A stretch of 64,000 bases of DNA from Micromonospora echinaurantiaca. Lineage in GTDB: Bacteria > Actinomycetota > Actinomycetes > Mycobacteriales > Micromonosporaceae. This document shows, one piece after another, positions 24,966 to 34,826 of this stretch. Each line of letters begins with the position of its first letter. The first letter of the stretch is position 1. The position numbers were made by a program, and so were the translations under genes. Under the pieces are notes generated by a model. It was given only the letters and a program-made list of their open reading frames with translations. It searched no databases and was not told the origin of the DNA. The stretch spans positions 4,951,001 through 5,015,000 of the forward strand of contig NZ_LT607750.1 of assembly GCF_900090235.1 (NCBI RefSeq). Direction: 5' to 3'.

Positions 24966-26063
24966 TCAGATGACCCGGGTGACCCAGCCGTGCGGGTCGG
25001 CGACCTCGCCCCGCTGGAGGCCGACCAGCTGCCGGCGCAGGGCCATGGTGACCCGCCCCGGCTCGCCGCCACCGATCAGGAACTCGCCGTCCGGGAACCG
25101 CACCTCGCCGATCGGGGTGATCACGGCCGCGGTGCCGCAGGCGAACACCTCGCGCAGCCGGCCGCTGGCCGCGTCCGCCTGCCAATCGGCGAAGGTCACC
25201 GGCCGCTCCTCGACCCGGTGCCCGCCCTCGGCGGCCAGCGTGAGCACCGACTCCCGGGTGATGCCGGGCAGGATGGTGCCGGTCAGCGGCGGGGTGACCA
25301 GGGTGTCGTCGTCGTAGACGAAGAAGACGTTCATCCCGCCCAGTTCGTCGACGAACCGGCGCTCCACGGCGTCCAGGAAGACCACCTGGTCGCAGCCGTG
25401 CTCGATCGCCTCGGCCTGGGCGACCAGCGACGCGGCGTAGTTGCCGCCGCACTTCGCCGCGCCGGTGCCACCGGGCGCGGCGCGGGTGTAGTCGGGCGAG
25501 ACCCAGACCTTCACCGGCTGGACGCCACCGGAGAAGTACGCCCCGACCGGCGAGGCGATCAGCACGTAGAGGTATTCGTTGGCCGGCCGGACACCGAGGA
25601 ACACCTCGCTGGCGAACATGAACGGCCGCAGGTAGAGGCTGCCGTCCTCGCCCTCCGGGATCCACTCCCGGTCGATCTCGATGAGCCGGTGCAGCGAGTC
25701 GACGAACGCCTCCGGCGGCAGCGGCGGCATCGCCATCCGTTGGGCCGAGGCCACGAACCGGGCCGCGTTGGCCTCCGGGCGGAACATGGTGACCCCGCCG
25801 TCGGCGGTGCGGTAGGCCTTCAACCCCTCGAAGATCTCCTGCGCGTAGTGCAGCACGGCGCTGGCCGGATCCATCGGGATGGGCGCCCGCGCCTCGACCC
25901 GGGCGTCGTACCAGCCCTTGCCGTCGGCGTACCGGATGGTCACCATGTGATCGGTGAACACCCGGCCGAACCCCGGGTTGGCCAGCAGGGCAGCCCGGTC
26001 GGCGACGGATACCGGCGCGGGATTCGGACGGATCTCGAACTCGATCTTGTCACCACCGCTCAT
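24966..26063 (-). CDS. ilvE: Branched-chain amino-acid aminotransferase
   Basis: IlvE performs the last step of Ile, Val and Leu synthesis using PLP and glutamate. The 365-residue protein has the class-IV fold: [27 protein letters not shown], the PLP Lys in [29 protein letters not shown], and [16 protein letters not shown] 26063 is preceded by GGGAGG at 8 nt; the longer in-frame start at 26105 lacks this. It is separate from leuB (169 bp upstream gap) and has its own promoter with a SOS-box-like palindrome. Confidence 0.95.
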   Translation of the reverse strand: MSGGDKIEFEIRPNPAPVSVADRAALLANPGFGRVFTDHMVTIRYADGKGWYDARVEARAPIPMDPASAVLHYAQEIFEGLKAYRTADGGVTMFRPEANAARFVASAQRMAMPPLPPEAFVDSLHRLIEIDREWIPEGEDGSLYLRPFMFASEVFLGVRPANEYLYVLIASPVGAYFSGGVQPVKVWVSPDYTRAAPGGTGAAKCGGNYAASLVAQAEAIEHGCDQVVFLDAVERRFVDELGGMNVFFVYDDDTLVTPPLTGTILPGITRESVLTLAAEGGHRVEERPVTFADWQADAASGRLREVFACGTAAVITPIGEVRFPDGEFLIGGGEPGRVTMALRRQLVGLQRGEVADPHGWVTRVI

Positions 26064-26124
26064 CGCGCTGACCTCCCTGCTGGGCAACGGCATGCGGGAC
26101 CACACGCCGGGAAACTGTGCCAGA

Positions 26125-26146
26125 AACTTACCCCGAACGGTCGTTC
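26125..26146 (-). promoter_or_regulatory. ilvE promoter region with GAAC-N4-GTTC palindrome
   Basis: On the minus strand TAAGTT (26125-26130) is a -10 candidate about 60 bp before the ilvE ATG. GAACGACCGTTC (26135-26146) sits in the -10/-35 spacer and matches the core of the actinobacterial LexA box (GAAC-N4-GTTC). By base composition this 8-base match is expected about once per 150 kb, so chance is not excluded. Confidence 0.35.
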
Positions 26147-26232
26147 AGCGGGTAGCGCCGCCCGGGCGTACCGGGACGGCCGAACCGGTCACGGCCCGCC
26201 GGGCAACGCCCGCCGGGCCAACGAAGACCCGC

Positions 26233-27264
26233 TCAGGCGACGGCGTAGGCCGCCAGCCGGTCGCCTACCTCGGCGGTGTGCAGCGGTACGCCCGGCGTCC
26301 GGGCGGCCAGCTCCTGACCGACCGCGGCGGTGACCCGGGCCGCGGCGTCGGCGTGGCCGAGCTGGTCGAGCAGGAGGGCGGCGGAGAGCACCGCCGCCAC
26401 CGGGTCGGCCACGCCGCGCCCGGCGATGTCCGGCGCGGAGCCGTGCACCGGCTCGAACATCGACGGGTACGTCCCGTCGGGGTTGATGCTGCCGCTGGCG
26501 GCCAACCCGATGCCGCCGGTGACCGCGGCGGCGATGTCGGTGAGGATGTCGCCGAAGAGGTTGTCGGTGACCACCACGTCGTAGCGCTGCGGCTGGGTGA
26601 CCAGGAACATCGCGGCGGCGTCGACGTGCTGGTACTCGGTGGTCACGTCCGGGTGCTCGGCGGCGACCGCCTCGAACGTGCGGGCCCACAGCGAACCGGC
26701 GTGGGTGAGCACGTTCGTCTTGTGCACCAGGGTGACCTTGCGCCGCTCCCGGCGCCCGGCGCGGGCGAAGGCGTCGCGGACGACCCGTTCCACCCCGTGC
26801 CGGGTGTTCAGGCTCTCCTCGGTGGCGATCTCGGCCGGGGTGCCGCGGTGCAGCGCGCCGCCGGCGCCGGCGTAGAGGCCCTCGGTGCCCTCGCGCACCA
26901 CCACCAGGTCGACCTCGCCGGGCTTCACGCTGCCCAGCGGGCCGGCCGTGCCCGGCCAGAGCCGCGACGGGCGGAGGTTGACGTACTGGTCGAAGGCGAA
27001 CCGGAGCTTGAGCAGCAGGCCACGCTCCAGCACGCCGGGCGGGACGGTCGGGTCGCCGACCGCGCCGAGCAGGATCGCGTCGTGCCCGGCCAGCTCGGTC
27101 AGCACCGACTCGGGAAGCACCTCGCCGGTGCGGTGGTAGCGGGCCGCGCCGAGGTCGTACTCGGTGGCGGCCACTCCGGGCAGCACGGCGTCGATGACCT
27201 TGCGGGCCTGCGCGACCACCTCGGGTCCGATCCCGTCACCGGCCACCACCGCGATGCGTGCCAC
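26233..27264 (-). CDS. leuB: 3-isopropylmalate dehydrogenase
   Basis: LeuB oxidatively decarboxylates 3-isopropylmalate to 2-oxoisocaproate with NAD. The 343-residue protein begins [12 protein letters not shown] and contains the family marks [48 protein letters not shown] and [13 protein letters not shown]. The GTG start is behind GAGGGAG. It is divergent from apbE and upstream of ilvE on the same strand. Confidence 0.96.
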   Translation of the reverse strand: MARIAVVAGDGIGPEVVAQARKVIDAVLPGVAATEYDLGAARYHRTGEVLPESVLTELAGHDAILLGAVGDPTVPPGVLERGLLLKLRFAFDQYVNLRPSRLWPGTAGPLGSVKPGEVDLVVVREGTEGLYAGAGGALHRGTPAEIATEESLNTRHGVERVVRDAFARAGRRERRKVTLVHKTNVLTHAGSLWARTFEAVAAEHPDVTTEYQHVDAAAMFLVTQPQRYDVVVTDNLFGDILTDIAAAVTGGIGLAASGSINPDGTYPSMFEPVHGSAPDIAGRGVADPVAAVLSAALLLDQLGHADAAARVTAAVGQELAARTPGVPLHTAEVGDRLAAYAVA

Positions 27265-27404
27265 GTCCTGTGCTCCCTCGATTCGCCGTCGCCCCGACGG
27301 TACGCCGCCATCCCGCCCCCCGGTACGGATCTTCCAACATTCGGGAATCGGTGATGCTCAGGAGGCTCCCAGGTGGGATTCATGCTGCGGTCAACTCCGC
27401 TGAC

Positions 27405-27410
27405 TAGCGT
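27405..27410 (+). promoter_or_regulatory. Putative -10 box for a leaderless apbE mRNA
   Basis: TAGCGT lies 6 nt before the ATG at 27417. There is no Shine-Dalgarno and the -35 region is weak. Confidence 0.4.
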
Positions 27411-27416
27411 GGCACC

Positions 27417-28262
27417 ATGCGGATCGACGAGCAGCCCCGGACCCGCTGGGTGGACCAGTCGGCCTTCCACAGCCGCCGCCCGGACCTGCGACTCGGCCCA
27501 CGCAGCCCGCGGTTCGACCGGCCCGGTGCGGTGACCGGCGACCGGATCGCCGTGCGACACACCGTCAGCACCTCCACCGCCGAATACGCGCTGCTGCTCA
27601 ACGCCCCGGAGTGGCTCGGCCACCGCGGCGTCGGCGAGGCGCTGCGGGACGCGGTGGCCGAACTGCGCGCGATCGACCTCACCTACGGCCCCAACCGCCC
27701 GGAGAGCCTGGTCTCCCGGCTGCGCCGGGGCGAGATCAGCCCCGAGTCGTACCCGCCGCTGGCCGACCTGGTGGACCGGTGCGCCGCGATGCGGGCGGCC
27801 ACCGACGGCTGGTTCGACGCCTGGGCGGTGCCCGGCGGCTTCGACCCCGGGGGCCTGCTCGGCGGCTGGGCGGTGGAGCGGGCGGCGGCCCGGTTGCGCG
27901 CCGCCGGCATCCACGACTACGCCGTGCTCACCGGCGCCGACCTGGTGGTACGCGGGCACGCCCCGCACGGCGGCCCGTGGCGGGTGGCGGTGCACCACCC
28001 CACCGACCGGCGCCGGGCACCGCTGGTGCTGGAGATGACGGCGGGCGCGGTCGGCACCTCCGGGGTGACCGGCCGGCAGGGACACGTGGTGGACCCGCAC
28101 ACCGGGGAGCCGGTCGACCAGATGGTGGCAGCCACCGTCGTCGGCCCCGACCTCGCGGTGGCCGACGCGTACGCCACCGCGCTCTACGCCGCCGGCCCCG
28201 CCGGGCTGGCCTGGTTCGGCAACGGTTCGGACTACCGGCCGCTCTTCGCCCACCGCCGCTGA
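27417..28262 (+). CDS. apbE: FAD:protein FMN transferase (ApbE family)
   Basis: ApbE enzymes attach FMN covalently to Thr/Ser of target proteins such as NqrB-type or RnfG-type subunits. The 281-residue protein has the family marks VDRCAAMRAATDGWFDAW, FDPGGLLGGWAVERAA (usual DPSGLVKGWAV), GAVGTSGVTGR, HVVDPHTGEPV and the metal-binding DAYATAL. There is no signal peptide or lipobox, so it should act in the cytoplasm, unlike many secreted ApbE proteins. No flavinylation target gene lies next to it. Confidence 0.9.
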   Translation: MRIDEQPRTRWVDQSAFHSRRPDLRLGPRSPRFDRPGAVTGDRIAVRHTVSTSTAEYALLLNAPEWLGHRGVGEALRDAVAELRAIDLTYGPNRPESLVSRLRRGEISPESYPPLADLVDRCAAMRAATDGWFDAWAVPGGFDPGGLLGGWAVERAAARLRAAGIHDYAVLTGADLVVRGHAPHGGPWRVAVHHPTDRRRAPLVLEMTAGAVGTSGVTGRQGHVVDPHTGEPVDQMVAATVVGPDLAVADAYATALYAAGPAGLAWFGNGSDYRPLFAHRR

Positions 28263-28580
28263 GCGTGGCGCCGGATGTGCTGGCCCGCGATCGGCCCCCA
28301 CGGCCGCGGCAACGACAGTGGAGGCCGGTCAGCGACGAGTGCGCGTGGCTCGCGCAATCGAGGGGTGCGGGCCGGTCGGGCCGGACGTCGACCTCGCCAC
28401 CCGAAGACGGGCCGCCGCCGCGAGCTCGGCCAGTGACCGCACAGGTACGCTAGCGAATCGACGCAACTCGACGCAAGAGTCTCCACAGCGGACCGTCCCG
28501 ACAGGAGGATGGCAGGCCGGCGGCCGACCCGCGGCGGGGCAGTTTCGACATGGTGAACGACTGATGGCACGCTGTCCGCC
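28263..28580 (+). other. Intergenic region 28263-28580
   Basis: No convincing gene is present. A tandem pair of TCGACGCAA units lies near 28458-28477, and CACGCT lies 7 nt before the next GTG, a weak -10 candidate. I see no clear hairpin terminator after apbE. Confidence 0.5.
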
Positions 28581-28934
28581 GTGAGTTTCGATCTGAGCGT
28601 GTGGGCCCTCGCGGACGGGGCGACACCCGAGGACGTCCGGGGCGCGGTGCAGCGGTGCCGGCAGGGACAGCACCAGGACCGGCACCCGGACCCCCGGGTC
28701 GTGGGCTTCTACCGGGCGATTACCGCCACCTACCCGGACCGGCACCCGGGGCCGGACACCCCGTGGGCGGTCACCCCGCTGCACGCGGCCCACGACCACG
28801 TCGAGCTGAACCTGCACCCGACCTGCGAGGACCAGGTGCTGCTCGACATCGAGCGGCTGGCCGGCGAGCACGGGCTGATGCTCTTCGACGCCCAGGACGG
28901 CACCGTCTACCCGCCCCCGGCGCGGCTGCCCTGA
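28581..28934 (+). CDS. Small conserved protein, function unknown
   Basis: The 117-residue soluble protein starts MSFDLSVWAL and contains WAVTPLHAAHDHVELNL and LLDIERLAGEHGLMLFDAQDG. I do not recognise a named family, though the MSFDL-VW opening with a short alpha/beta layout recurs in small bacterial proteins of unknown role. It is followed by a strong hairpin and is convergent with serA. Confidence 0.75.
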   Translation: MSFDLSVWALADGATPEDVRGAVQRCRQGQHQDRHPDPRVVGFYRAITATYPDRHPGPDTPWAVTPLHAAHDHVELNLHPTCEDQVLLDIERLAGEHGLMLFDAQDGTVYPPPARLP

Positions 28935-28973
28935 GCGCCCCGACCGGCACCACGGCCCGGTCGGCGTACGACA

Positions 28974-29002
28974 GCGGGGCCCGGCGGATCGCCGGGCCCC
29001 GC
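28974..29002. terminator. Bidirectional terminator between the small gene and serA
   Basis: A 13-bp perfect stem (28974-28986 with 28990-29002) with a 3-nt loop lies between two convergent stops (28934 and 29019) and can serve both transcripts. Confidence 0.75.
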
Positions 29003-29018
29003 CTCGTCGTGCCCGCGA

Positions 29019-30617
29019 CTACTCGTCGCGCAGGTCGGCGGCGCTGGCCGCGGCCGCGCCGATCGACTCCGCGGCCGAGGTGAGCAGGTCGGCGCCGAGC
29101 GCCTGGTCGACGGTGAGCGTCATCAGCGTCTCGCCGCCGGCCTCCCGGCGGGCCACCTGCATGGCCGCGATGTTGATGCCGGCCTCGCCGAGCAGCGTGC
29201 CGACGGTGCCGACCACGCCCGGACGGTCGACGTAGCGCAGGAAGAGCAGGATGCCCTCGGCGCCGATCTCCACGTCGAAGCCGTCGACCTCGGTCAGCTT
29301 GATGATGTCCCGGGTGCCGGCGGTGGTCACCGTGCCGGAGACGCTGACCGTACGGCCGTCCGGCAGCGCGCCGCGGACGGTGACCAGGTTCGGGTGGTCG
29401 GCCGTCTCGGCCTGGGTGACCAGGCTGACCTCGACCCCGCGCTCGGCGGCCAGGTGCGGCGCGTTGACGTAGGTGACCTGCTCCTCGACCACCGAGCTGA
29501 ACAGCCCCTTGGTGGCGGCGAGCTTGAGCACCGAGACGTCGTGGTTGACGATCTCGCCACGCACCTCGACGGTGACGCTGGCGGCGACCCCGCCGGCGAC
29601 GGCGGTGAAGGCCCGGCCGAGCTTCTCGGCCAGCGGCAGCAGCGGCCGGACGTCCTCGGCGACCACGCCGCCGGCCTGCACGTTCACCGCGTCCGGCACG
29701 AACTCGCCCTGCAGCGCCAGCTTGACGCTCTTGGCCACGGCCAGGCCGGCCTTGTCCTGCGCCTCGTGGGTGGAGGCGCCCAGGTGCGGGGTGGCCACCA
29801 CGTTGTCGAAGGCGAACAGCGGCGAGGAGGTGCAGGGCTCCTTGGCGTAGACGTCGACGCCCGCGCCGGCGACCCGGCCCTCGGCGATCGCGTCGGCCAG
29901 CGCCTGCTCGTCGATCAGGCCGCCGCGGGCCGCGTTGACGATCCGTACGCCCGGCTTGACCAGGGCCAGCTCCTTCTCGCCGATGAGCCCGACGGTCTCC
30001 GGGGTCTTCGGCAGGTGGATCGAGATGAAGTCACTCTCCCGCAGCAGCTCCTCCAGGCCCACCAGACGGACGCCGAGCTGCGCCGCGCGGGCCGGCTGGA
30101 TGTACGGGTCGTACGCGATCAGCCGGGTGCCGAAGGCGGCGATCCGCTGCGCGAAGAGCACGCCGATGCGGCCGAGGCCGACCACGCCCACGGTCTTGCC
30201 CTGGATCTCCACGCCGGTGTACTTGGACCGCTTCCACTCCCCCGCCTTCAGCGCCGCGCTGGCGCTGGCGGTGTTCCGGGCCACCGCGAGCAGCAGCGCG
30301 ACGGCCTGCTCGGCGGCGGAGACGATGTTGGAGGTGGGCGCGTTGACGACCATGACACCCCGGGCCGTGGCGGCCGGCACCTCGACGTTGTCCAGCCCGA
30401 CACCGGCGCGGGCGACGACCTTCAGCCGCGGCGCGGCGGCGATCGCCTCGGCGTCGATCTGGGTGGCGCTGCGCACGATGACGGCGTCGGCCTCGGAGAG
30501 CGCCGAGAGCAGGGCCGGGCGGTCGGTGCCGTCGACGTGGCGGACGTCGAAGTCGTGGGCGAGCACCTCGATGGCGGCGGGAGCGAGTTCTTCGGCGATC
30601 AGTACGACAGGAGTCAT
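29019..30617 (-). CDS. serA: D-3-phosphoglycerate dehydrogenase
   Basis: SerA oxidises 3-phosphoglycerate in the first step of serine synthesis. The 532-residue length is the long type with catalytic, intervening (ASB) and C-terminal ACT domains (ACT about 455-532, where serine inhibits). The NAD site is GVVGLGRIGVLFAQR; catalytic Arg (NAARGG), Glu (GVDVYAKEP) and His (TPHLGAST) are present. GAGGA precedes the ATG. It lies downstream of ilvC but is separated by 454 bp with a terminator, so it is probably independent. Confidence 0.95.
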   Translation of the reverse strand: MTPVVLIAEELAPAAIEVLAHDFDVRHVDGTDRPALLSALSEADAVIVRSATQIDAEAIAAAPRLKVVARAGVGLDNVEVPAATARGVMVVNAPTSNIVSAAEQAVALLLAVARNTASASAALKAGEWKRSKYTGVEIQGKTVGVVGLGRIGVLFAQRIAAFGTRLIAYDPYIQPARAAQLGVRLVGLEELLRESDFISIHLPKTPETVGLIGEKELALVKPGVRIVNAARGGLIDEQALADAIAEGRVAGAGVDVYAKEPCTSSPLFAFDNVVATPHLGASTHEAQDKAGLAVAKSVKLALQGEFVPDAVNVQAGGVVAEDVRPLLPLAEKLGRAFTAVAGGVAASVTVEVRGEIVNHDVSVLKLAATKGLFSSVVEEQVTYVNAPHLAAERGVEVSLVTQAETADHPNLVTVRGALPDGRTVSVSGTVTTAGTRDIIKLTEVDGFDVEIGAEGILLFLRYVDRPGVVGTVGTLLGEAGINIAAMQVARREAGGETLMTLTVDQALGADLLTSAAESIGAAAASAADLRDE

Positions 30618-31071
30618 TGGTCCTCGTAGATGTCGTCAGAGCGGTCGGCCGGGCCGCCGGGCGCCGCACTGCGCCCCGCGCTGATCCGTGCCTTATGCCG
30701 TCAGGTGCCGGCTACGCACCTACCCGCGATCGTAGGGGGCGGGCCGGCCGGCATGTCGCGGACCGTGGGGTGAGTGCCCTCACAACCGCCGGTGACCGGC
30801 CGGTGAACGGCGACCGGCGCGCATACCCGGCTCGGCGTCCGGCGGCCCGGCAGCCCGGCGGGCGGGCTGAGGCGTTGGTCACCCGGTCCCAGCAGGTAGG
30901 CGACCGGCGCGGTGGTCCTGGCGGTCGCCGCCGGCCGGTCCCCTCGGCCGAACCGTGCGAACGGGCACCGACGCCCGACGGCCCCGGCCCGGCGCCGGGG
31001 AGAGCGCCGGGTCGGGGCCGTCGGTGCGGCGCCCGGTCGTACGCCGACGACCGGGCACCGCGGGCAAAGCG
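30618..31071 (-). other. Intergenic region between ilvC and serA
   Basis: No gene is supported in this 454-bp stretch. It contains the ilvC terminator (30975-31024) and a serA promoter candidate with TACGAT on the minus strand at 30729-30734, about 110 bp before the serA ATG. No leader peptide or terminator-like attenuator is evident before serA. Confidence 0.5.
30975..31024 (-). terminator. Terminator of the ilvBNC operon
   Basis: A 21-bp stem with one mismatch (arms 30975-30995 and 31004-31024) and an 8-nt loop begins 47 bp beyond the ilvC stop. It is the longest hairpin in the window and lacks a T-tract. Confidence 0.75.
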
Positions 31072-32677
<1,606 letters not shown>

Positions 32678-32758
32678 GCCACGACCTCGCTTCGCTCGGT
32701 CGCGCCCTGACGACCACGTCGACTGATCTTGATGATTCGTTCGCTTCGCGCACTCATG

Positions 32759-34645
32759 TCAGACATCGTCCTCATCGAAGACCGGGCGGACGCCGCGGGC
32801 GAACATGATCTCGTCGTTGCTGGTGCCGGCGGCGACCATCGGCCACACCATCGCGTCCTTGCCGACCACGAAGTCGATCACCACCGGGGCATCGTTGATC
32901 TCCATGGCGGCAGCGATGGTCCCGTCGACGTCCTCGGCCGTCTCGCAGCGCAGCCCGACGCAGCCGAGCGCCTCGGCGAGCTTCACGAAGTCGGGGATGC
33001 GGTGCTTGTGGGTACCGAGGTCGGTGTTGGAGTAGCGCTCCCCGTAGAACAGGGTCTGCCACTGCCGCACCATGCCGAGGTTGCCGTTGTTGATCAGGGC
33101 GATCTTGACCGGGATGCCCTCCAGGGCACAGGTGGCCAACTCCTGGTTGGTCATCTGGAAGCAGCCGTCGCCGTCCACCGCCCAGACCACCGAGTCGGGC
33201 CGGCCGACCTTGGCGCCCATCGCCGCCGGCACCGCGTAGCCCATCGTGCCGAGGCCGCCGGAGTTCAACCAGGTGTGCGGCTTCTCGTACGAGATGAACT
33301 GCGAGGCCCACATCTGGTGCTGGCCGACGCCGGCGACGTAGATGGCGTCCGGACCGGCGATCTCGCCCAGCCGCTTGATCACGTACTGCGGGGAGAGCGT
33401 GCCGTCGGCCGGCTCCTCGTAGCCCAGCGGGTAGCGCTTGCGCAGGTCGTCGAGCTGGGCCCACCAGTCGGCCAGGTCGGCACGCCGGCCGGCCTCCTGC
33501 TCCGCCGTCACCGCGCTGATCAGCTCGTCGATCACGTGCCGGGCGTCGCCGACGATCGGGACGTCGGCGTGCCGGTTCTTGCCGATCTCGGCCGGGTCGA
33601 TGTCGGCGTGCACCACCGTCGCGTCCGGGGCGAACGAGTCCAGCTTGCCGGTGACCCGGTCGTCGAAGCGCGCGCCGAGGGCCACGATCAGGTCGGCCTT
33701 CTGCAACCCGTAGACCGCGGCGACCGTGCCGTGCATGCCCGGCATGCCGAGGTGCTGCGGGTGCGAGTCGGGGAATGCACCGAGCGCCATCAGGGTGGTG
33801 ACCACCGGGATGCCGGTCAGCTCGGCCAGCCGGCGCAGCCCCTCGGTGGCGCCGGCCTTGAGCACGCCGCCGCCGACGTAGAGCACCGGCCGCCGGGCGG
33901 CGGTCATCAGCCGGGCCGCCTCCCGGATCTGCTTGCCGTGCGGGTGCAGGGTCGGCCGGTAGCCCGGCAGGTCCAGCGTCGGCGGCCAGGCGAACGTGGT
34001 GGCAGCCTGGAGGACGTCCTTCGGGATGTCGACCAGCACCGGGCCGGGCCGGCCGGTGGCGGCCAGGTGGAACGCCTCGGCCAGCACCCGCGGGATCTCG
34101 TCGGCGCTCTGCACCAGGAAGTTGTGCTTGGTGATCGGCAGGGTGATGCCCTGGATGTCCGCCTCCTGGAAGGCGTCGGTGCCGATCGACGGCCGGGCCA
34201 CCTGGCCGGTGATCGCGACCACCGGCACCGAGTCCATGTACGCGTCGGCGATCGGGGTGACCAGGTTGGTCGCGCCGGGGCCGGAGGTGGCGATGCAGAC
34301 GCCGACCTTGCCGGTGGCCTGCGCGTAACCGGTCGCCGCGTGCCCGGCGCCCTGCTCGTGCCGGACCAGGATGTGCCGGACGGTGGAGTCGTAGAGCGGG
34401 TCGTAGGCGGGCAGGATCGCGCCGCCCGGGATGCCGAAGACGACGTCCACGCCGAGCGCCTCGAGCGAGCGCACCAGCGAACCGGCGCCGGAAACCTGGG
34501 CCGGGGCGGGTGGGCGTACCCCCGGAACGGCCGGGGTGGCCGCGGCGCGGACGGCCGCGGCGTGGTCGGCGTCGCTCGCCGGCTCGGCGGCCGTGCGCGC
34601 CCGCCGGGCGGAGTGGGCGAGTGTTTCTGGCGTGGGTCTGGTCAT
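32759..34645 (-). CDS. ilvB: Acetohydroxyacid synthase large (catalytic) subunit
   Basis: IlvB is the ThDP- and FAD-dependent enzyme that makes acetolactate and acetohydroxybutyrate, the first common step to Val/Leu/Ile. The 628-residue protein has an Ala-rich N-terminal extension, then [15 protein letters not shown], the catalytic Glu in [31 protein letters not shown] and the ThDP motif [14 protein letters not shown]...NN. Transcription passes through an attenuator with a leader peptide located in the 180 bp upstream. Confidence 0.97.
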   Translation of the reverse strand: MTRPTPETLAHSARRARTAAEPASDADHAAAVRAAATPAVPGVRPPAPAQVSGAGSLVRSLEALGVDVVFGIPGGAILPAYDPLYDSTVRHILVRHEQGAGHAATGYAQATGKVGVCIATSGPGATNLVTPIADAYMDSVPVVAITGQVARPSIGTDAFQEADIQGITLPITKHNFLVQSADEIPRVLAEAFHLAATGRPGPVLVDIPKDVLQAATTFAWPPTLDLPGYRPTLHPHGKQIREAARLMTAARRPVLYVGGGVLKAGATEGLRRLAELTGIPVVTTLMALGAFPDSHPQHLGMPGMHGTVAAVYGLQKADLIVALGARFDDRVTGKLDSFAPDATVVHADIDPAEIGKNRHADVPIVGDARHVIDELISAVTAEQEAGRRADLADWWAQLDDLRKRYPLGYEEPADGTLSPQYVIKRLGEIAGPDAIYVAGVGQHQMWASQFISYEKPHTWLNSGGLGTMGYAVPAAMGAKVGRPDSVVWAVDGDGCFQMTNQELATCALEGIPVKIALINNGNLGMVRQWQTLFYGERYSNTDLGTHKHRIPDFVKLAEALGCVGLRCETAEDVDGTIAAAMEINDAPVVIDFVVGKDAMVWPMVAAGTSNDEIMFARGVRPVFDEDDV

Positions 34646-34733
34646 GGCGGTTCAGGCCTTCGGCTGGAGTGGGTGAGGCTCTTCAGGCATTGGAACGCGG
34701 GCGGGGCCCGCTCCGACGGGTTTCGATGGCAAC

Positions 34734-34763
34734 AAAAAAGCCCTCGTGCAGGATGCACGGGGC
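34734..34763 (-). terminator. Intrinsic terminator of the ilvB attenuator
   Basis: The 5' arm (34754-34763) and 3' arm (34740-34750) form 6 bp, a bulged A, and 4 bp around a 3-nt loop, followed by six T on the minus strand (34734-34739). It lies 88 nt before the ilvB ATG. Confidence 0.85.
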
Positions 34764-34765
34764 CA

Positions 34766-34792
34766 GCGCACTCTCAGCGGAGGAGAGTGCGC
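34766..34792 (-). promoter_or_regulatory. Leader hairpin of the ilvB attenuator
   Basis: A 10-bp perfect stem (GCGCACTCTC/GAGAGTGCGC) with a 7-nt loop starts at the base after the leader-peptide stop and ends 3 nt before the terminator. A ribosome at the stop codon would block it, as expected for a pause or anti-antiterminator hairpin. Confidence 0.7.
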
Positions 34793-34822
34793 TCAGGTAA
34801 GTACTCGCAGCGACCGGGACAT
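34793..34822 (-). CDS. ilvB leader peptide
   Basis: The 9-residue ORF encodes M-S-R-S-L-R-V-L-T with ATG start and TGA stop. Two Leu and one Val are regulated amino acids. No Shine-Dalgarno is present; the promoter at 34830-34858 would start transcription at the A of ATG, so the leader is probably translated as a leaderless mRNA. The arrangement leader-hairpin-terminator-ilvB is classical attenuation. Confidence 0.75.
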   Translation of the reverse strand: MSRSLRVLT

Positions 34823-34826
34823 GGGG

